Notes: generated by a model not told the origin, from the letters alone. A DNA stretch of 64,000 bases from Rhizobium sp. FY34 (GCF_005222845.1 NZ_STFZ01000018.1:310001-374000), one strand, 5' to 3'; shown: positions 33,067-41,731, counted from the stretch's first letter. Program-made: numbers and translations.

Positions 33067-34098
33067 ATGGCGCTCGGCCGCAACCGCCGCCGCGAGCGCG
33101 CGATCGATTACTGGCCCGGCTTCGTCGATGCCCTGTCGACGCTGCTGCTCGCCATCATGTTCCTGCTCACGGTATTCGTGCTCGCCCAGTTCATCCTGGG
33201 GCGCGAGATCACCGGGCGCGACGAGGTGCTGAACCGACTCAACAGCCAGATTGCCGAACTAACCGAGCTTCTGGCGTTGGAACAGAGCGGCAAGCAGGAT
33301 GTGGAGGATACGCTCGCCAATCTGCAGGCATCACTATCTCAGTCGGAAAACGAACGCACGCGGCTTCAGGCGCTCCTGGAACGGGGTGCCGGATCAAGTG
33401 ATACGGCAACGGCGCGGATCGGCAGCCTGACCGACCAGTTGAACCAGGAGCAGCAGGTCAGCGCGCGGGCCATGAGCCAGGTCGAACTGTTGAACCAGCA
33501 GATTGCCGCCCTTCGTGCCCAGATCGCTGCCGTCGAGGCTGCATTGCAAGCCTCGGAAGCCAAGGACCAGAGTTCGCAGGCGCGCATTTCCGATCTCGGT
33601 CGCCGCTTGAACGTGGCGCTGGCGCAGCGCGTGCAGGAACTCAACCGCTATCGCTCGGACTTTTTCGGACGCCTGCGTGAAATTCTGTCGGACCGCGAAA
33701 ACATCCGCATCGTCGGCGACCGATTCGTCTTCCAGTCGGAAGTTCTGTTTCCCGTTGGTGGTGCCGATCTCGATGAGGCGGGCCGCGCTGAAATGGACAA
33801 GCTTGCCTCTGCCATTATCGAGCTGTCGCAGGAAATTCCGCCGGAAATCAATTGGGTTCTGCGTGTGGATGGTCATACGGACAATGCACCGCTGTCGGGC
33901 ACTGGCCGTTATCGCGACAACTGGGAGCTTTCCTCGGCGCGTGCGACCTCCGTGGTCAAATGGCTGATCCAGCGCGGCGTGCCGGCCAACCGGCTTGTGG
34001 CTGCGGGCTTTGGCGAGTTCCAGCCGATTGCCGATGGCGACACGCCAGAGGTGCGCGCGCAGAACCGCCGCATCGAGTTGAAGCTGACAGAGCGCTAG
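33067..34098 (+). CDS. MotB-like protein with coiled coil and OmpA peptidoglycan-binding domain
   Basis: A 343-residue partner of the preceding channel protein. It has one N-terminal membrane span whose start carries an Asp (WPGFVDALSTLLLAIMFLL), at the place of the proton-binding Asp of MotB. About 150 residues of coiled coil follow (55-190), then an OmpA/MotB domain ending with VDGHTDNAPLSGTGRYRDNWELS, ARATSVVKWLIQRGV and RRIELKLTER. It probably clamps to peptidoglycan while the membrane pair uses proton flow. The periplasmic coil is longer than in MotB or TolR, which implies reach across the periplasm. Confidence 0.9.
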   Translation: MALGRNRRRERAIDYWPGFVDALSTLLLAIMFLLTVFVLAQFILGREITGRDEVLNRLNSQIAELTELLALEQSGKQDVEDTLANLQASLSQSENERTRLQALLERGAGSSDTATARIGSLTDQLNQEQQVSARAMSQVELLNQQIAALRAQIAAVEAALQASEAKDQSSQARISDLGRRLNVALAQRVQELNRYRSDFFGRLREILSDRENIRIVGDRFVFQSEVLFPVGGADLDEAGRAEMDKLASAIIELSQEIPPEINWVLRVDGHTDNAPLSGTGRYRDNWELSSARATSVVKWLIQRGVPANRLVAAGFGEFQPIADGDTPEVRAQNRRIELKLTER

Positions 34099-34187
34099 GA
34101 CCGATCGACATTCACGGTTTGGGGATGCAGCCTTTTTCGGTGCCGGATCGCCGGACGCGATGTCGTAACGTCCTGATGCGCCAAACA

Positions 34188-34214
34188 CATCCCCCTTCGC
34201 CGGGAAGGGGGATG
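34188..34214. terminator. Perfect GC-rich hairpin between convergent genes
   Basis: Eleven-base perfect arms CATCCCCCTTC / GAAGGGGGATG around five bases. There is no T-run on either side, but its place between the convergent MotB-like and Bug genes fits a bidirectional terminator. It could also be a dispersed repeat. Confidence 0.5.
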
Positions 34215-34230
34215 CAAGGTCAAACAAGGA

Positions 34231-35202
34231 TCAATCCATCTGCACGTTGGCGTTTTTCACCACGGGCGTCCATTTGGCGATTTCGACCTTCACATGCGTG
34301 GCGAGCTCTTCCGGTGAGGAGGCGACGATGGTGGCGCTGAATTCCTTCATGCGTTCGGCCACGACCGGATCGGCCATCGCCACCTTGGCGGCGGCATTCA
34401 GCCGGGCCACGATCGGCTGCGGTGTCTTGGCCGGCGCAAACAGGGCGTTCCACGTATAGGTCTCATAGCCCGGAATGCCGGATTCGGCGATGGTCGGCAC
34501 ATCCGGGAAGGACGGTGCGCGTTGCGGCGTGGTGACGGCCAGTGCCCGCAGCGTGCCGGCCTTGATATGGCCGGAGGAGGAGGGCAGGTTATCGAACATG
34601 ATCGGCACCTGGTTGCCGATCACATCGTTCAGCGCCGGGCCGGAGCCCTTGTACGGCACGTGCTGCATGCTGACGCCGGCCATGATCTTGAACAATTCGC
34701 CCGACAGATGCAGCGGTGTGCCATTGCCGGATGAGGCATAGGCATATTTATCCGGATTGGCCTTCAGAAGCGCCAGAAGTTCTGCCACGTTCTTTGCCGG
34801 CAATTGCGGATTGACGACCAGCACATTCGGCACGACGACGAGCAGCGACACCGGAGCGAAATCCTTTTCCGCATCATAGGGCTTCTGCTTCAGAATCAGC
34901 GGATTGAGCGCATGGGTGGCAACCGTGCCCATGAGGATCGTATAGCCATCGGGCTGCGCATTCGCCACATTTCCAGCCCCCAGGCTGCCGCCGGCACCGG
35001 CGACATTCTGCACGATGACCTGCTGGCCAAGATCGGTGGACATGCGCTGTGCGATGATGCGCGCCACGACATCGGTGGAGCCGCCGGCGGCAAAGGGCAC
35101 GACGAGCGTGATCATCCGCTCGGGAAATTCCGCGCGCGCGGCACCGGCAGTCAGAAGGCCGGCAAAGACGGCGGCTGCGGCAATGGATTTAAACGGTGAC
35201 AT
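34231..35202 (-). CDS. Bug family (TctC) tripartite tricarboxylate receptor
   Basis: A 323-residue periplasmic solute-binding protein with a signal peptide (MSPFKSIAAAAVFAGLLTAGAARA). Family motifs are ITLVVPFAAGGSTDVVAR, NVAGAGGSLGAGNVA, GYTILMGTVATHALNP and HVPYKGSGPALNDVIG. Such proteins capture carboxylates for TctAB permeases, but no tctA/tctB genes are adjacent, so this is an orphan receptor. GGGAGGAG lies five bases before the ATG at 35202. A perfect 8-8-8 dyad lies directly upstream and may bind a repressor. Confidence 0.93.
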   Translation of the reverse strand: MSPFKSIAAAAVFAGLLTAGAARAEFPERMITLVVPFAAGGSTDVVARIIAQRMSTDLGQQVIVQNVAGAGGSLGAGNVANAQPDGYTILMGTVATHALNPLILKQKPYDAEKDFAPVSLLVVVPNVLVVNPQLPAKNVAELLALLKANPDKYAYASSGNGTPLHLSGELFKIMAGVSMQHVPYKGSGPALNDVIGNQVPIMFDNLPSSSGHIKAGTLRALAVTTPQRAPSFPDVPTIAESGIPGYETYTWNALFAPAKTPQPIVARLNAAAKVAMADPVVAERMKEFSATIVASSPEELATHVKVEIAKWTPVVKNANVQMD

Positions 35203-35216
35203 GAAAACTCCTCCCA

Positions 35217-35240
35217 GAGATGACGACATGCTGTCATCTC
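35217..35240. promoter_or_regulatory. Candidate operator upstream of the Bug receptor
   Basis: Perfect dyad GAGATGAC-N8-GTCATCTC, 15 bases upstream of the Bug gene start and adjoining its ribosome-binding site. It could be a repressor site or an mRNA hairpin that masks translation. Confidence 0.5.
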
Positions 35241-35326
35241 ACAATGGAGGTAAAATGCGCCGCGCACAACGTCTCGATGCCGAGAAGCACGCCAAGATTG
35301 TCCGGCGATGTGTCTGGCTTAGCCTG

Positions 35327-37111
35327 TTACTGCGCCGCCATGAAGCCTTGCGTGCCCGGTTCGAACTGCAGGCGGGCAAGGCTGGCATAAAGCCCGCCGC
35401 GCGCCACCAGCTGCGCATGTGTGCCTTCTTCGACGATGCGGCCGGCATCGACCACCAGAATGCGGTCGGCCTTCAGCACGGTTGCCAGACGGTGGGCAAT
35501 CACGATTGTCGTGCGATCCTGCATCAGCCCATCGAGTGCCGTCTGCACCAGCGTTTCGCTTTCGGCATCGAGCGCCGAGGTTGCCTCGTCGAGCAGCAGC
35601 ACCGGTGCATTCTTCAGGATGGCGCGGGCAATGGCGATGCGCTGGCGCTGACCGCCCGAAAGTGTCACGCCGCGTTCGCCGGCCAGCGTGTCATAGCCCT
35701 TGTCGAGGCGGGAAATGAACTCATCGGCCTGGGCGGCAATCGCCGCCTGGCGCACCTGTTCGCGGCTGGCATGCGGCATGCTGAAGGCGATATTGTCATG
35801 GATCGAGGCGGCGAAGATCGTTACATCCTGCGGCACGATGGCAAGCCGGGCGCGCAGATCCGCCACCCGCACCTGGCGCAGATCGACGCCATCCAGCAGG
35901 ATTGCGCCGGCTGTCGGATCATAAAAGCGCATCAGCAGCGACAGAACCGTGCTTTTGCCGGCCCCCGATGGGCCGACAATGGCCACGGTCTCACCGGCCT
36001 TGACGGTGAAAGACAGGCTATCGAGCGTTACGGCGCTTGTGCGTGACGGATAGACGAAGGAGACAGCATCGAAGCTCACCTCGCCACGGGCGGGAGAGGG
36101 CAGGGCGACGGGATGTTCCGGATCGCGGATGGCCGGCACTTCGCGCAGCAGTTCGGTCAGGCGCTCTGCAGCGCCGCCGGCCTGCGACAGCTCACCCCAG
36201 ACTTCCGAGAGCTGGCCGAGTGAGCTTGCGGCAATGACGGAGTAGAGCACGAATTGGCTGAGCGTGCCGGCGCTGATCGTGCCGGCGAGAACGCCCTGCG
36301 CGCCATACCAGAGAACGCCGACAATGCTGCCGAAGACCATCAGAATGGCAAAGCCGGTCAGAAATGCGCGCGAGCGGATGGCGGATTTGGCTGCCATATA
36401 GGCGGTTTCCACCGTTGCGCCATAGCGGGCTTCTGCCGCCTTTTCGCCGCCAAAGGCCTGCACGGTGCGGCTTGCACCAATGGTTTCGGAGGCAAAGGCC
36501 GAGGTTGCCGCCAGCGTATCCTGGGCGGCGCGGGCACGGGCACGCACGGAGCGGCCAAAGCCCACCAGCGGAAAGACGATGAGCGGGATGGCGCCCAGCA
36601 CCAAAGCCGAAAGCTTAGGGCTTGTGAGGATCATCATGCCCATGGCGCCGAAACAGAGAATGAGGTTGCGCAGCGCCTGCGATGCGGCCGAGCCGAAGGC
36701 GGATTTGATCTGCGTCGTATCGGCCGTCAGCCGCGAGACGATCTCGCCCGACTGGTTCACATCAAAGAAGGCCGGCGAAAGAGAGGTGACGCGGGCAAAC
36801 ACTTCGCGCCTGAGATCTGCGACGACCCGCTCGCCAATAGTGATGACATAGAAATAGCGCATAGCGCTGGAGACGGCCAGAAGTCCGGCAAGCGCCAGCA
36901 ACATGGCGAAATAGGTGTTGATGAAACTGCCATCGGCTGCGGCAAAGCCATGGTCTATCATCCGGCGCACGGCCAGTGGCAGTGCAAGCGTCGTGGCAGC
37001 CGCGAGCGAGAGAAAACAGATGGCGGCAGCCACCAGACGCTTGTAGCGCAACACATAGGGCATCAGGCGCAAGAGGGGCTGCGGCGAGCGGCGGGTCTTT
37101 TCGGTCGTCAT
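35327..37111 (-). CDS. ABC exporter, fused permease and ATPase (MsbA/BmrA-like)
   Basis: A half-transporter of about 594 residues that would work as a dimer. The N-terminal six-span membrane domain covers about 20-315 (YVLRYKRLVAAAICFLSLAA, SPAFFDVNQSGEIVSRLTADT). The ATPase has Walker A GPSGAGKST, Q-loop IVPQDVTIF, signature LSGGQRQR, Walker B VLLLDEATSALD and H-loop IAHRLA. Family members export lipids, drugs or peptides; the substrate cannot be read here. The start is ATG 37111 or GTG 37126; neither has a clear ribosome-binding site. It reads leftward towards the Bug gene, 125 bases away, and is divergent from rpmE. Confidence 0.9.
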   Translation of the reverse strand: MTTEKTRRSPQPLLRLMPYVLRYKRLVAAAICFLSLAAATTLALPLAVRRMIDHGFAAADGSFINTYFAMLLALAGLLAVSSAMRYFYVITIGERVVADLRREVFARVTSLSPAFFDVNQSGEIVSRLTADTTQIKSAFGSAASQALRNLILCFGAMGMMILTSPKLSALVLGAIPLIVFPLVGFGRSVRARARAAQDTLAATSAFASETIGASRTVQAFGGEKAAEARYGATVETAYMAAKSAIRSRAFLTGFAILMVFGSIVGVLWYGAQGVLAGTISAGTLSQFVLYSVIAASSLGQLSEVWGELSQAGGAAERLTELLREVPAIRDPEHPVALPSPARGEVSFDAVSFVYPSRTSAVTLDSLSFTVKAGETVAIVGPSGAGKSTVLSLLMRFYDPTAGAILLDGVDLRQVRVADLRARLAIVPQDVTIFAASIHDNIAFSMPHASREQVRQAAIAAQADEFISRLDKGYDTLAGERGVTLSGGQRQRIAIARAILKNAPVLLLDEATSALDAESETLVQTALDGLMQDRTTIVIAHRLATVLKADRILVVDAGRIVEEGTHAQLVARGGLYASLARLQFEPGTQGFMAAQ

Positions 37112-37323
37112 TTGGCTGTCTGTCACGCTTGCACCGTTTTGAAGCCCCGTTTGAGCCCGTGGAACTCTCGGGCGCGGGTACTTGTGCTTTCAGAGACCTT
37201 CCTGTATAGGCTCCGCATCGAATTGGGAAGCCGTGGCCGGGTCCGGTGCACGGCTTCATTTACGGACTAGGGTCGCTCGCTGCAATTGCGACAAAAAGAC
37301 CCCGCACAGCAGGAAGAGTTGTC

Positions 37324-37545
37324 ATGAAGGCCAGCATCCATCCCGACTATCACATGATCAAAGTCGTCATGACCGACGGCACCGAATACGAAACCTTCTC
37401 GACCTGGGGTTCGGAAGGTGCAGTCATGAACCTGGAAATCGATTCCAAGTCGCACCCGGCCTGGACCGGCGGCAACCAGCAGCTGATGGACCGTGGCGGC
37501 CGCGTTTCCAAGTTCAACAAGCGCTTCGGCGGCCTCGGCCTCTGA
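37324..37545 (+). CDS. rpmE: 50S ribosomal protein L31 (zinc-free form)
   Basis: A 73-residue ribosomal protein: [49 protein letters not shown]. It lacks the four-Cys zinc site of classical L31. AGGAAGAG precedes the ATG. With the zinc-free L36 in the same window, it shows ribosome small proteins that do not need zinc, as is usual in rhizobia. Confidence 0.96.
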   Translation: MKASIHPDYHMIKVVMTDGTEYETFSTWGSEGAVMNLEIDSKSHPAWTGGNQQLMDRGGRVSKFNKRFGGLGL

Positions 37546-37587
37546 TCGTTTGGGGCTTGCGCCCGGCGACCGTGTCGTTATGAATTC

Positions 37588-37624
37588 AAACCGCTCGTGA
37601 CCTTGGGTCACGGGCGGTTTTCTG
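37588..37624 (+). terminator. Intrinsic terminator after rpmE
   Basis: Long stem AAACCGCTCGTGACC / GGTCACGGGCGGTTT with a three-base loop, then a short T-run (TTTTC). Confidence 0.88.
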
Positions 37625-37671
37625 TTGCGTTGTTTTCCAGCGTTTCCATCATCCGTTTCCCCGAGTGCTGC

Positions 37672-38529
37672 ATGTCTAGTCTCTCCCGCTCCGTTTCTCG
37701 CCTGGTCCTTGCCGCCGGCCTCATCGCCATGACTGCGCTGCCCGCCTGGTCCGGCCATGCCACCTTCCTGATCGATGCCCGCACCGGCAAGGTGCTGGAG
37801 GCCGAGAGCCCGCAGGAGCTGAATTTTCCCGCATCGCTCACCAAGATGATGACGCTCTATATGACCTTCGAGGCGCTGCATGATGGCCGCTTCACCTGGG
37901 ACAAGCGTCTGACAATCTCGGAAAATGCCAATGGCAAGGAGCCTTTCAAATTCGCCATCGGTGCCGGAAACACGATCAGCGTGCGCGAGGCCGTCACCGG
38001 CATGATCGTGCTATCGACCAATGATGCAGCGACCGCCGTTGCCGAAACGCTCGGCGGTTCGGAAGCCCGCTTCGGCGAAATGATGACGGCAAAGGCACAT
38101 GCGCTGGGCATGTCGCGCACGGTGTTTCGCAATCCAGCTGGCCTTCCCGACCCTGCGCAGGTGACGACGGCGGAAGATATGGCCGTGCTCGGGCTGGCGC
38201 TGATGCGCGACTTCCCGGAAGAGTTCAAGCTTTTCTCGCAAAAGAGCATGGTGTTTCGCGGCATGAAACTGCGCGGCCACAATGGCGTGCTGAATTCCTA
38301 TCCCGGAGCAACCGGCCTTAAGACCGGCTTTACCAATGCATCCGGCTATAATCTCGTGACCTCGGTGGACCGTGACGGCCACCGGCTGGTCGGTGTCGTG
38401 CTCGGCGGCAAGAGCGGCCATGAACGCGACGAGGAAATGAAGGCGATGCTCGACCGCCACCTGCCGGCGGCAAAGCCCGTGGTGAAGGCGCAGCCGGCCA
38501 AGGCCGCCGGCATGGCTGCCAATCCGTGA
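37672..38529 (+). CDS. D-alanyl-D-alanine carboxypeptidase (S11 family)
   Basis: A 285-residue periplasmic penicillin-binding protein that trims D-Ala from peptidoglycan pentapeptides. Signal peptide about 1-28. Active-site motifs are SxxK (PASLTKMM), SxN (LSTNDAA) and KTG (GLKTGFTN). It ends in an Ala/Pro/Lys-rich stretch and lacks the long C-terminal domain and amphipathic anchor of E. coli DacA, so it may be soluble. The ATG at 37672 puts the signal peptide first; the frame is open upstream through the rpmE terminator, which is not credible as coding. Confidence 0.92.
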   Translation: MSSLSRSVSRLVLAAGLIAMTALPAWSGHATFLIDARTGKVLEAESPQELNFPASLTKMMTLYMTFEALHDGRFTWDKRLTISENANGKEPFKFAIGAGNTISVREAVTGMIVLSTNDAATAVAETLGGSEARFGEMMTAKAHALGMSRTVFRNPAGLPDPAQVTTAEDMAVLGLALMRDFPEEFKLFSQKSMVFRGMKLRGHNGVLNSYPGATGLKTGFTNASGYNLVTSVDRDGHRLVGVVLGGKSGHERDEEMKAMLDRHLPAAKPVVKAQPAKAAGMAANP

Positions 38530-38638
38530 GGGGGGAGGGGCAATCCACAATGGGTTGCCTCTGCCGCGCCATCTGCTACAGCGCAGGTCCAAATCCAGAT
38601 TTTTAAAAGTGACGCCCAGAAAGCGACAGGAGTGACCC

Positions 38639-38869
38639 ATGAGCGAACCGACCGTAGCCGAGGCGACAGACCATATCTACCAGTCACTCCAGGCCAATAA
38701 TGCCGATATCGACCTGCATATCGCCACGCTGAAGTCAGCGCTTGCTCGCGCCGGCCAGAAGCAAGCCGTGTTTGACCCGGCAAAGCTCGTGCAGAACAAC
38801 CGCTCCGGCCGAAAGCTGATGCAGGCCTATTTCCGCCAGCGCGGCGTGACGGTGGTGTTTGAGGGGTGA
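38639..38869 (+). CDS. Conserved small protein of unknown function
   Basis: A 76-residue basic protein (MSEPTVAEATDHIYQSLQA ... LVQNNRSGRKLMQAYFRQRGVTVVFEG). ACAGGAGTGA just before the ATG supports translation. No known motif; predicted mostly helical. It stands alone between the carboxypeptidase gene and a convergent hydrolase. Similar small proteins occur in rhizobia as far as I recall. Confidence 0.75.
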   Translation: MSEPTVAEATDHIYQSLQANNADIDLHIATLKSALARAGQKQAVFDPAKLVQNNRSGRKLMQAYFRQRGVTVVFEG

Positions 38870-38893
38870 TGGGGGCGAGGGGGCAAAGGTCGC

Positions 38894-39874
38894 TCACTCC
38901 TCTAGGTTTCGCTGGAAGAATGCGACGACCTCAGTATTAAACTCCCTGTGAAAGGCGGCGCGGTCGAAGCCCGGAGCGTCGAGACACACTTCCGAAGACC
39001 GTCGGCTTTCAGGGCACATCGTCAAAAAAGACATATGGACAGCGTTGGGGACAACCCGAAACTCGGGCTTTCCCAGCAAGACATGCGCAAGTGTTGCAAC
39101 ATCTTTCGGCGATGCGCCGCTGGCCCCTCCCAGTTCCGATCCCCAGAGCTGAAGCGGAATAGTGACATTTTCCACGCTCTCTGTCGTTTGAAAGAAGATG
39201 CTCAGTGGATCGGCGAGCACCATCGCCCTGATGCGGGGGTCGTGCGTTAGAGTCTGAGGCAATGGTGAGTTCTGCGTCGGGCGGGTTTGATCCGCCAGCG
39301 AGCAGCCGGCTGATTTCGGGTCGGCACAGCGCGGCGGCAATTTGTTGAAATCGGGATTGGCACCAGCAATAACTAGCCCCGTATAGCCGCCCTGAGAGAA
39401 ACCATAGAAACCGATCCGTTCTGGGGCGATCTTGGCGGAATCCGGGAAGTCTGTGAGCATCAAATCAAGAGTTCGTTTGATATCGGTGGGTCGCCCGACA
39501 AGGGCAGCCAGCCCATTTGCGCGGCTCATATCGGCATAGTTCGCGTGTGGATGATTAATGGCGACCACGAGGAAGCCGGAATCGGCCAGTGCTTCAGCCG
39601 TGTCGTGATGGCCAAGATACCAACCGCCATAGCCGTGCGAAATGATCACGAGTGGCAACCTTTCTCCCGCAATCGGGCAATCCAGAACCGCTGGAATCGT
39701 GAACGCTTTGACCTGTATGTCTTCAGGCGCTTCTGCACAGGGCGACCACATCGCCGCATCGATTGCCGGTCCATCCTGCCCGCCGGGGATGTGAAGGAAT
39801 TTCAGGCCTGCGGCCTGTACGGGCGACATTGCGAAGCAGAAAGCGGCTGCGAGAGCCAAGTGTAGGCGTGTCAT
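38894..39874 (-). CDS. Secreted alpha/beta hydrolase (PAF-acetylhydrolase/dienelactone-like)
   Basis: A 326-residue exported hydrolase with a signal peptide (MTRLHLALAAAFCFAMSPVQA). Core motifs are LPLVIISHGYGGWYLGHHDTA (oxyanion region), FYGFSQGGYTGL (Ser nucleophile), MVLADPLSIFF (possible acid) and NAVHMSFLTMC (His). Several Cys pairs suggest disulfides. It is divergent from the PadR operon and shares a 104-base promoter region containing a dyad. It may therefore belong to the PadR regulon. Substrate unknown. Confidence 0.87.
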   Translation of the reverse strand: MTRLHLALAAAFCFAMSPVQAAGLKFLHIPGGQDGPAIDAAMWSPCAEAPEDIQVKAFTIPAVLDCPIAGERLPLVIISHGYGGWYLGHHDTAEALADSGFLVVAINHPHANYADMSRANGLAALVGRPTDIKRTLDLMLTDFPDSAKIAPERIGFYGFSQGGYTGLVIAGANPDFNKLPPRCADPKSAGCSLADQTRPTQNSPLPQTLTHDPRIRAMVLADPLSIFFQTTESVENVTIPLQLWGSELGGASGASPKDVATLAHVLLGKPEFRVVPNAVHMSFLTMCPESRRSSEVCLDAPGFDRAAFHREFNTEVVAFFQRNLEE

Positions 39875-39921
39875 GGTGAATGCTCCAGCTGGTTAGAAAT
39901 ACCTGGCAGCAGTCTTGCTCT

Positions 39922-39944
39922 GCTACCTTGCAATAACAGGTAGC
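39922..39944. promoter_or_regulatory. Candidate PadR operator
   Basis: Dyad GCTACCT-N9-AGGTAGC in the gap between the secreted hydrolase and the PadR operon, 34 bases before the PadR start. Autoregulatory PadR sites commonly sit here, though the sequence differs from the classical ATGT-N8-ACAT. Confidence 0.5.
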
Positions 39945-39978
39945 GTGCTATAAACAGTTTGTAAACATGAGGAATGGA

Positions 39979-40305
39979 ATGGCCGAATCGATCCAGATCC
40001 AACTGAGAAAAGGCGCTCTTGATCTATGCGTCTTGGCCGTGCTGTCACGGGGTGAGAGCTATGGCTATGAGATTGCCAGCACCTTGGTCGCGGCAGTGGG
40101 AATGGGTGAGGGCACGATCTATCCCCTGATGCGCCGCATGCAGAATGATGGTCTTGTGGCCACACGCCTTGTCGAATCCAGCAGCGGTCCACCCCGCAAA
40201 TACTATCGGCTCACGCCGCTCGGCCAAACCGTTTTCGAGACACATCGCAGCGACTGGCGTTCCTTCGCGGCCGCGGTCGATAAACTTCTTAAGGATTTAT
40301 CATGA
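39979..40305 (+). CDS. PadR-family transcriptional regulator
   Basis: A 108-residue winged-helix repressor of the short PadR-s2 type: IQLRKGALDLCVLAVLSRGESYGYEIA, GEGTIYPLMRRMQNDGLVATR, RKYYRLTPLGQTVFE. AGGAA lies close before the ATG at 39979; ATG 39967 has none. It overlaps the DUF1700 gene by four bases, making a PadR-DUF1700-DUF2807 operon. By analogy it represses its own operon and releases it under a cell-envelope or ligand signal. Confidence 0.92.
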   Translation: MAESIQIQLRKGALDLCVLAVLSRGESYGYEIASTLVAAVGMGEGTIYPLMRRMQNDGLVATRLVESSSGPPRKYYRLTPLGQTVFETHRSDWRSFAAAVDKLLKDLS

Positions 40306-40874
40306 GCAAGGATGCCTTTCTGAAGACGTTGCGGGGCGGGCTTGGCGGTCTTCCAAATGAAGAGATCGAAGAAATCATATCCGACTATTCGGCCCACTTT
40401 GCCGAATCGGTGAGCCGGGGACGCAGTGAAGCTGAGGTCGTGCTGGCACTCGGTGACCCCGGCAGGATTGCGCGGGAATTGCTGGCAGACATAGGCCTGA
40501 AGCGTTTTGAAACGCATGGGAGCCTCTCGAACCTTGTCGCTGCGACCATTGCGCTTGCCGGGCTGGCCATCGTCGATCTCTTTCTTCTGCTGCCCTTGTT
40601 GATACTCACAATTCTGTTGGCGCTGGGATTTGCGACTGGACTGGTGGCGATTGGTGCGGCCGGATTGAATGTCATTGTTACGGCTTTGCTCTTTAACCCA
40701 GGTGATACGTTGAGGGTGCTGCTGGCCCGCTTGTGTATCGGTGCGGGACTTGTGAGCGGCTTTCTCGGAGGTGGGGCTTTGCTTCTGCTGGGCCTCGGAG
40801 GCGGTATCCGCATTCTTGGCAATTATGCACGACTGCATTTCCGCCTGGTCGGGCCGGATCGGCTCGGCAACTGA
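40302..40874 (+). CDS. DUF1700 (HAAS-domain) membrane protein
   Basis: A 190-residue protein with a cytoplasmic N-terminal HAAS domain (FLKTLRGGLGGLPNEEIEEIISDYSAHF, ALGDPGRIARELLADI) followed by three or four membrane spans rich in Leu, Ala and Gly. HAAS domains are found next to PadR regulators in many bacteria and are thought to link membrane state to the regulator. Translation is coupled to PadR by an ATGA overlap. Confidence 0.9.
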   Translation: MSKDAFLKTLRGGLGGLPNEEIEEIISDYSAHFAESVSRGRSEAEVVLALGDPGRIARELLADIGLKRFETHGSLSNLVAATIALAGLAIVDLFLLLPLLILTILLALGFATGLVAIGAAGLNVIVTALLFNPGDTLRVLLARLCIGAGLVSGFLGGGALLLLGLGGGIRILGNYARLHFRLVGPDRLGN

Positions 40875-40907
40875 GAATTTCAACCAAATCTATCGAAGGG
40901 ATGAGAC

Positions 40908-41612
40908 ATGAACCGCAAACTGGCATTCATGGCGACAGCAGGATTAATCGGCGCTGCTGGCCTCCTGACGCTCGGAACCGCTCTTTCCGGGTCTGGTTGG
41001 GCGAGCGCAGCCTATGTATGGAACAGAGGATCGACTTGCGAGCCTGCAAGCGGTACGCAGCAGCAGATTACGTTGCCTTTCGTTTCGGGCGACAGGCTGG
41101 TGATCGACTTGCCCGGCTCCGTACACTATCGGCCGGGTGAAAAGGCAGAGGTTATCGTCAGCGGAGACCCGGCACTGGTCAGTCACGTGCGTATTGAATC
41201 CGGCCGACTGGGCCTGGATTGCGCGCCTGGTTGGTCTGCAACGCCGCTTGATGTCAAGATATCGGGTCCATCCATCACCCGATGGGATTTGCTCGGTAAC
41301 AGCGACCTGAGCCTTTCGCACATCAACCAGCCGGAGCTTTATGTGGACATCAAGGGCAGTGGAAATGCCACGGCAACCGGAGTTGTCGGTACGGTGACCC
41401 TCGGCATATTCGGCTCTGGCGAAGCCCGGTTTAAGGACCTCACTGCGCAATCGGCGTCAGTCCAAATTCGTGGGAGCGGCGATGCGACGTTAACCGCAAA
41501 GGTTGACGCGGATGTTTCTATTGCCGGGAGCGGCAATGTCGAATTGTCGGGGCATCCGGCGATGCGGCGCGCAGAGATCAATGGTAACGGTCGCATCGTT
41601 CAGGTGCCGTGA
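40908..41612 (+). CDS. DUF2807 (head GIN domain) exported protein
   Basis: A 234-residue protein with an N-terminal hydrophobic signal or anchor and a beta-helix GIN domain whose repeats are easy to see: GSGNATATGVVG, GSGEARFKDL, GSGDATLTAKV, GSGNVELSG. Such right-handed beta-helices are common in putative adhesins. It is the last gene of the PadR cassette, 33 bases after DUF1700. The role is unknown; the pattern points to a cell-envelope adaptation module. Confidence 0.9.
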   Translation: MNRKLAFMATAGLIGAAGLLTLGTALSGSGWASAAYVWNRGSTCEPASGTQQQITLPFVSGDRLVIDLPGSVHYRPGEKAEVIVSGDPALVSHVRIESGRLGLDCAPGWSATPLDVKISGPSITRWDLLGNSDLSLSHINQPELYVDIKGSGNATATGVVGTVTLGIFGSGEARFKDLTAQSASVQIRGSGDATLTAKVDADVSIAGSGNVELSGHPAMRRAEINGNGRIVQVP

Positions 41613-41731
41613 AACGCGAGGCCGCTATTCTGGCTGAGCATTTCAACGGTGGCAACATCCTGCAACATGCATCTGCCCGTCACGCCATATCGGCGCACCG
41701 CCACAATCGCGCCCCACCACCCCCACCAACG

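Noticed and set aside
32023..34098. Zorya-type anti-phage system (ZorA/ZorB)
   Set aside because: The MotA/MotB-like pair resembles ZorAB superficially, but no zorC, zorD or zorE follows, and the neighbours are housekeeping genes. The pair fits a conserved rhizobial chromosomal locus better.
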